Positions 26,460 to 29,215 of a DNA stretch of 29,215 bases are shown one piece after another. The stretch spans positions 1 to 29,215 of IMG/VR virus record IMGVR_UViG_3300010885_026897. One strand, 5' to 3'. The position numbers were made by a program, and so were the translations under genes. Under the pieces are notes generated by a model, which saw nothing but the letters and a program-made list of their open reading frames with translations, ran no database searches and was not told the DNA's origin. This stretch comes from a virus. Position 1 is the first letter of the stretch. Every line of letters begins with the position of its first letter.

Positions 26460-28237
26460 TGTTTAAAATAAAAAATATCACAGTTAAAAATTTCCTAAGT
26501 GTTGGAAATCAAACACAGGCCGTAGATTTTGACAAACAACAACTAACCTTAGTATTAGGTGCAAACTTAGATCTAGGTGGGGACGATAGCGGATCACGTA
26601 ACGGTACGGGCAAGACTACAATCATCAATGCGTTAAGTTATGCGTTGTATGGCCAAGCATTGACTAATATTCGAAAAGAAAATTTAATCAACGCTACTAA
26701 CGGCAAAAATATGATAGTAACTGTAGAATTTGCCAAAGACGGTATTGATTTTAAAATAGAGCGTGGGCGTAAACCTAATATTTTAAAGTTTTTTGTTAAT
26801 AACGAAGAACAGATACAAAAAGACGACGACTCACAGGGCGACAGTAGAGAAACACAAAAATCCATTGAGCAACTGCTTGGTATGAGCCATACTATGTTTA
26901 AGCATTTAGTGGCATTAAACACTTATACTGAACCGTTTTTATCCATGAAAGCGGCTGATCAACGTGAAGTTATTGAACAATTATTAGGTATTACCCTATT
27001 ATCAGAAAAAGCAGAAGCACTGAAGATAGTAGTTAAAGAAACTAAAGATCAGGTACAGGCAGAAACATTTAAAATAGATGCAATTAAAGCCGCTAATGAA
27101 AATATACAAAAAAGTATTAACAGTTTAGAAATTAAAAGTTCTGCTTGGGAAAGCAAAAAAGAATCAGATATAACCAAGTTACTTAATGCTATTATAGAAT
27201 TAGGCACAGTTGATATCAATGACGAATTAAAATTACATGCTGATCTACGAGCATGGGAAGAAGATAATAAACGGATTCAAACTCTTAACAAACAACGAGC
27301 TACTTTAGAAACTGCTGTTAATCATGCCGAGCGAACTGTTAAAAAATATCAGAAAGAATTAGAAAGCCTAGCAAACAAAACATGTCATGCTTGCGAACAA
27401 GAACTACATGATCATAAACATGAAGAAATGACTGCTACAGCTACCACACATCTAACCGAATCACAAACATATTTTGATAAAGTTAGTGGTGATTACAATA
27501 AGATTGTAGAGGAATTAGGCAACGATGATCAAGCGGCTCGTCCTACTGAACCTTACTATGAAACCGAGGCGGAGGCATTAGGTCATCAAAACAATATGTC
27601 TAATTTAGAACAAAGTCTTGCTGATAAGGATGCTGAAAAAAATCCCTACGAGGAACAAATTCAAGAACTTAAAAACTCTGCTATACAGGAAATTAATTGG
27701 GATACGGTTAATGAACTAGTTAAGTTAAAAGACCATCAAGAATTTTTACTCAAGTTATTAACCAATAAAGATAGTTTTATCCGTAAAAAAATCATTGATC
27801 AAAATTTAAGTTTTTTAAACAAACGATTAGGATACTATATTGACAAATTAGGATTACCACACACGGTTGTATTTCAAAATGACTTAACAGTATTGATTAC
27901 ACAATTAGGACAGGATCTTGATTTTGATAATTTAAGTCGCGGTGAACGAAATAGATTAATTTTAAGTTTGAGTTTTGCGTTCCGTGATGTATGGGAAAAC
28001 TTATATCAACACATTAATATATTGTTTATTGATGAATTAATTGATGCCGGTATGGATTCTGCAGGAGTAGAAGCAGGATTAGCGGTCCTAAAAAAGATGG
28101 GTAGGGAACGAAATAAGAATATATATTTGATTAGTCACAAAGATGAATTAATTGGTAGAGTTAATACTGTATTAAGAGTAATTAAAGAAAATGGTTTTAC
28201 CAGTTATTCAAATGATGTCGACTATGTTGAAGCGTGA
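26459..28237 (+). CDS. 46: Recombination endonuclease subunit gp46 (SbcC/Rad50 ATPase)
   Basis: 592 residues; T4 gp46 is 560. ABC-type SMC-like ATPase. Walker A G-S-R-N-G-T-G-K52-T-T lies at 45-54, a Q-loop is likely near 'ALNTYTEPF' (152-160), the signature LSRGE is at 492-496, Walker B ILFIDEL at 521-527 (D525, E526) and the switch His in LISH at 560. Between the two ATPase halves is a coiled-coil region with a zinc-hook CxxC (C309-H-A-C312) near its middle, flanked by charged heptad-like sequence. It pairs with gp47; ATP binding and hydrolysis drive opening and processing of DNA ends. It starts by TAATG overlap with gp47, and a small gene follows after 6 bases. Confidence 0.97.
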   Translation: MFKIKNITVKNFLSVGNQTQAVDFDKQQLTLVLGANLDLGGDDSGSRNGTGKTTIINALSYALYGQALTNIRKENLINATNGKNMIVTVEFAKDGIDFKIERGRKPNILKFFVNNEEQIQKDDDSQGDSRETQKSIEQLLGMSHTMFKHLVALNTYTEPFLSMKAADQREVIEQLLGITLLSEKAEALKIVVKETKDQVQAETFKIDAIKAANENIQKSINSLEIKSSAWESKKESDITKLLNAIIELGTVDINDELKLHADLRAWEEDNKRIQTLNKQRATLETAVNHAERTVKKYQKELESLANKTCHACEQELHDHKHEEMTATATTHLTESQTYFDKVSGDYNKIVEELGNDDQAARPTEPYYETEAEALGHQNNMSNLEQSLADKDAEKNPYEEQIQELKNSAIQEINWDTVNELVKLKDHQEFLLKLLTNKDSFIRKKIIDQNLSFLNKRLGYYIDKLGLPHTVVFQNDLTVLITQLGQDLDFDNLSRGERNRLILSLSFAFRDVWENLYQHINILFIDELIDAGMDSAGVEAGLAVLKKMGRERNKNIYLISHKDELIGRVNTVLRVIKENGFTSYSNDVDYVEA

Positions 28238-28243
28238 AGATAA

Positions 28244-28513
28244 ATGTTAACTGATGAATATGAGAAACTGCATGAAAAATATCTACAAACTTTTGTAGCA
28301 TATCATAATGCTTATCTCAAATATATTAAAGGAAGACAGGCTAGGATATATAGAGCTCCGTTAAGAGCGGCAATTATAGCTCTAAGAGAAATTAACACAC
28401 AGATGCTAAAAGAACTAACAGTTCTACGTAAAGCCAAATTTGAAGCCGATAAGGACAAATATCATTGGCAAAGACAACAAGGAAAAAATAAAAATGTCAA
28501 CAACACAGATTAA
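28244..28513 (+). CDS. Small helical protein of unknown function (89 residues)
   Basis: I do not recognise this gene. The protein is basic and predicted by eye to be almost entirely helical (YEKLHEKYLQTFVAYHNAY, then the stretch from RAPLRAAIIALREINTQ to the end), without membrane segment, signal peptide or cysteines. The ATG lies 6 bases after the gp46 stop with a weak GTGAAG site formed by gp46's last codons, so it is probably translated from the same transcript. Its last 20 bases overlap the start of the Hc1-like gene. The tight fit supports a real gene; a role in DNA processing is only guilt by association. Confidence 0.68.
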   Translation: MLTDEYEKLHEKYLQTFVAYHNAYLKYIKGRQARIYRAPLRAAIIALREINTQMLKELTVLRKAKFEADKDKYHWQRQQGKNKNVNNTD

Positions 28514-28685
28514 AGAACAATTCGAAGCGTTTTTAAAAGAAGACGAAAAATTTACTAGTGGCAATTCTGCCGCGGGTACACGAGCACGTAAGGCATTAGC
28601 TGAAATGTCTAAAGCTATTAAAGCTCGTCGTAATGAGATTACTGCCGAAAAGAATGCTCGCAAGGAAGCTAAGGCAACAAAGTAA
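28494..28685 (+). CDS. Hc1/histone H1-like small basic protein (63 residues)
   Basis: Start at the ATG at 28494 (MSTTQIKEQF...) chosen over an upstream ATG at 28440, because the protein family begins here and AAGG at 28479-28482 precedes it. The sequence has an acidic N-terminal helix (QFEAFLKEDEKF) followed by G-N-S-A-A-G-T-R-A-R-K-A-L-A-E-M-S-K, then a Lys/Arg/Ala-rich tail (ARRNEITAEKNARKEAKATK). The G-x-x-A-A-G-x-R-A-R-K core resembles bacterial Hc1/histone H1-like proteins and small conserved proteins of marine T4-like phages. DNA binding or nucleoid-like packing is a guess from composition. It overlaps the preceding gene by 20 bases and precedes the nuclease-like gene by 3. Confidence 0.72.
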   Translation: MSTTQIKEQFEAFLKEDEKFTSGNSAAGTRARKALAEMSKAIKARRNEITAEKNARKEAKATK

Positions 28686-28688
28686 ACT

Positions 28689-29117
28689 ATGACTTGGTAC
28701 TATCAAGGTGCCATAGTTACTGAGTTGCCCGAGGATTGTGTGGGATTTGTTTATCTCATCTCATGTAATACCTCCGGCAGGATGTATATAGGCAAAAAGT
28801 TAGCCAAGTTTTCTAAAACAACTTATAAAACAGTAAAATTAAAAAACGGCAACAAGAAGAAAAAGAAGATCCGAAGTAAAATTGAATCGGATTGGCAAGA
28901 TTATTATGGCTCAAATATAGAACTTAACAAAGATGTTGAACTATTTGGTAAAGAAAATTTTACTAGAGAAATACTACATTATTGTAAAAGCAAATCAGAA
29001 ACATCGTACATTGAGGCCCGCGAACAATTCGACCGCAAAGTATTAGAATCAAATGAATATTATAACGGACAGATATCTGTTCGTGTCCATGGCTCACACA
29101 TTATAAAAAAATCTTAA
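28689..29117 (+). CDS. GIY-YIG-like endonuclease domain protein (142 residues)
   Basis: The N-terminal part reads G-F-V-Y-L-I (19-24) and R-M-Y-I-G-K-K (31-37), in the places of the GIY and YIG strands. A very basic loop follows (NGNKKKKKIRSK, 53-64), then ESDWQDYYGS (66-75) and later Y-I-E110-A-R-E-Q-F with the Glu expected to bind metal, and Y-Y-N126-G-Q-I. This is the layout of small single-domain GIY-YIG proteins of phages. It could be a free-standing homing endonuclease (Seg-like) or a repair-type nuclease; there is no separate DNA-binding domain visible beyond the basic loop. The start is 3 bases after the Hc1-like stop, with only a weak upstream AAGG. Activity is not shown by sequence alone: the first motif is VYLI and not GIY. 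Confidence 0.7.
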   Translation: MTWYYQGAIVTELPEDCVGFVYLISCNTSGRMYIGKKLAKFSKTTYKTVKLKNGNKKKKKIRSKIESDWQDYYGSNIELNKDVELFGKENFTREILHYCKSKSETSYIEAREQFDRKVLESNEYYNGQISVRVHGSHIIKKS

Positions 29118-29215
29118 GGCTCAACAATACGGTTAAAGCTCGCACCTGCTAATTTCTGGTGCCCTAGACCTGGATCTCGGATCACAGGGATGGAAATCTC
29201 TCGCCGTTAAGAGTA
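29118..29215. other. GC-rich, hairpin-rich segment at the right edge, no supported gene
   Basis: Forty-nine of 98 bases are G or C (50%), in a visibly AT-rich genome. Stem-loops: GCACC/GGTGC (29142-29146 with 29158-29162); CCTG-GATC with GATC-A-CAGG around a TCG loop (29169-29188, eight pairs and one bulged A); CTCT/AGAG (29198-29201 with 29210-29213). On the minus strand a further imperfect stem GCTTTAAC/GTTGAGC lies at about 29119-29139. It could be the start of a structured RNA, a regulatory leader, or the 3' end of a minus-strand gene (that strand is open from the edge to a TAA at 29133-29135). tRNA landmarks were looked for and not found. Confidence 0.35.

Noticed and set aside
26638-26922. 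Minus-strand frames antisense to gp46 and to other plus-strand genes, and plus-strand frames antisense to the structural genes
   Set aside because: They lie inside confidently identified genes, have low-complexity or hydrophobic translations typical of antisense reading, and lack ribosome sites or recognisable domains.
28440-28493. Upstream ATG extending the Hc1-like protein by 18 residues
   Set aside because: The extension lies wholly within the preceding gene and does not look like the family N-terminus; the ATG at 28494 has its own AAGG site.
29105-29139. Rho-independent terminator on the minus strand
   Set aside because: The stem is imperfect (one wobble, one bulge) and the T-run starts about 7 bases after it. 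No minus-strand gene is established to its right.
29137-29215. tRNA gene or plus-strand gene start in the last 98 bases
   Set aside because: No acceptor pairing, D-loop or GTTCGA-type T-arm was found. An anticodon-like stem around TGGAAA has a 6-base loop. The only open plus frame has no ATG, GTG or TTG start in view.

Overview
The window looks like part of the genome of a tailed, contractile (T4-like) bacteriophage. It is AT-rich and very tightly packed, and its gene set is recognisably T4-type: a baseplate cluster (gp48/54-, gp53-, hub-, gp5-, gp25- and gp6-like), a late sigma factor of the gp55 type, and the gp47/gp46 recombination nuclease. The large marine-type structural protein, the collagen-like fibre and the base composition fit T4-like phages of marine bacteria (cyanophage or pelagiphage relatives). 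The host cannot be read from the sequence. No integrase, insertion sequence, CRISPR array, rRNA or convincing tRNA was seen.

Layout. Everything left of about 24366 is on the minus strand and encodes virion parts. In transcription order these are a tail-tube-cap protein (gp48/54 type), a short gp53-like wedge protein, a gp27-like hub candidate, a gp5-like spike carrying an M15 peptidase, gp25, an enlarged gp6, a 4789-residue giant structural protein that fills almost half the window, and the start of a collagen-like tail fibre with perfect-register 96-bp repeats that runs off the left edge. Stop and start codons overlap or lie within a few bases at nearly every junction, so this reads as one late operon. 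Candidate TAAATA boxes precede gp48 and gp6.

A 116-bp divergent region (24367-24482) separates this from the plus-strand genes. It holds a good sigma70-type promoter and a perfect T4 late-promoter octamer, both facing a gp55-like sigma factor with a long N-terminal extra domain. The plus strand continues with its own promoter, gp47 (SbcD/Mre11 type) and gp46 (SbcC/Rad50 type) joined by a TAATG overlap, then three small genes: an unknown helical protein, an Hc1-like basic protein and a GIY-YIG-like nuclease. The last 98 bases are 50% G+C, have no gene I can support, and contain several stem-loops.

How it works together (inference from T4). The sigma factor would direct host RNA polymerase to late promoters, including those of the baseplate operon on the other strand. 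Gp46/gp47 process DNA ends for recombination-dependent replication. The baseplate products build the hub, wedges, spike and fibres.

The most noteworthy points are the architecture of the giant protein (a cupredoxin-like domain without copper ligands, an apparent seven-bladed FG-GAP propeller with a repeat inserted between blades 3 and 4, and tandem copies of that same repeat near the C-terminus), the peptidase at the C-terminal end of the spike, the extended sigma factor, and the structured GC-rich element at the right edge.
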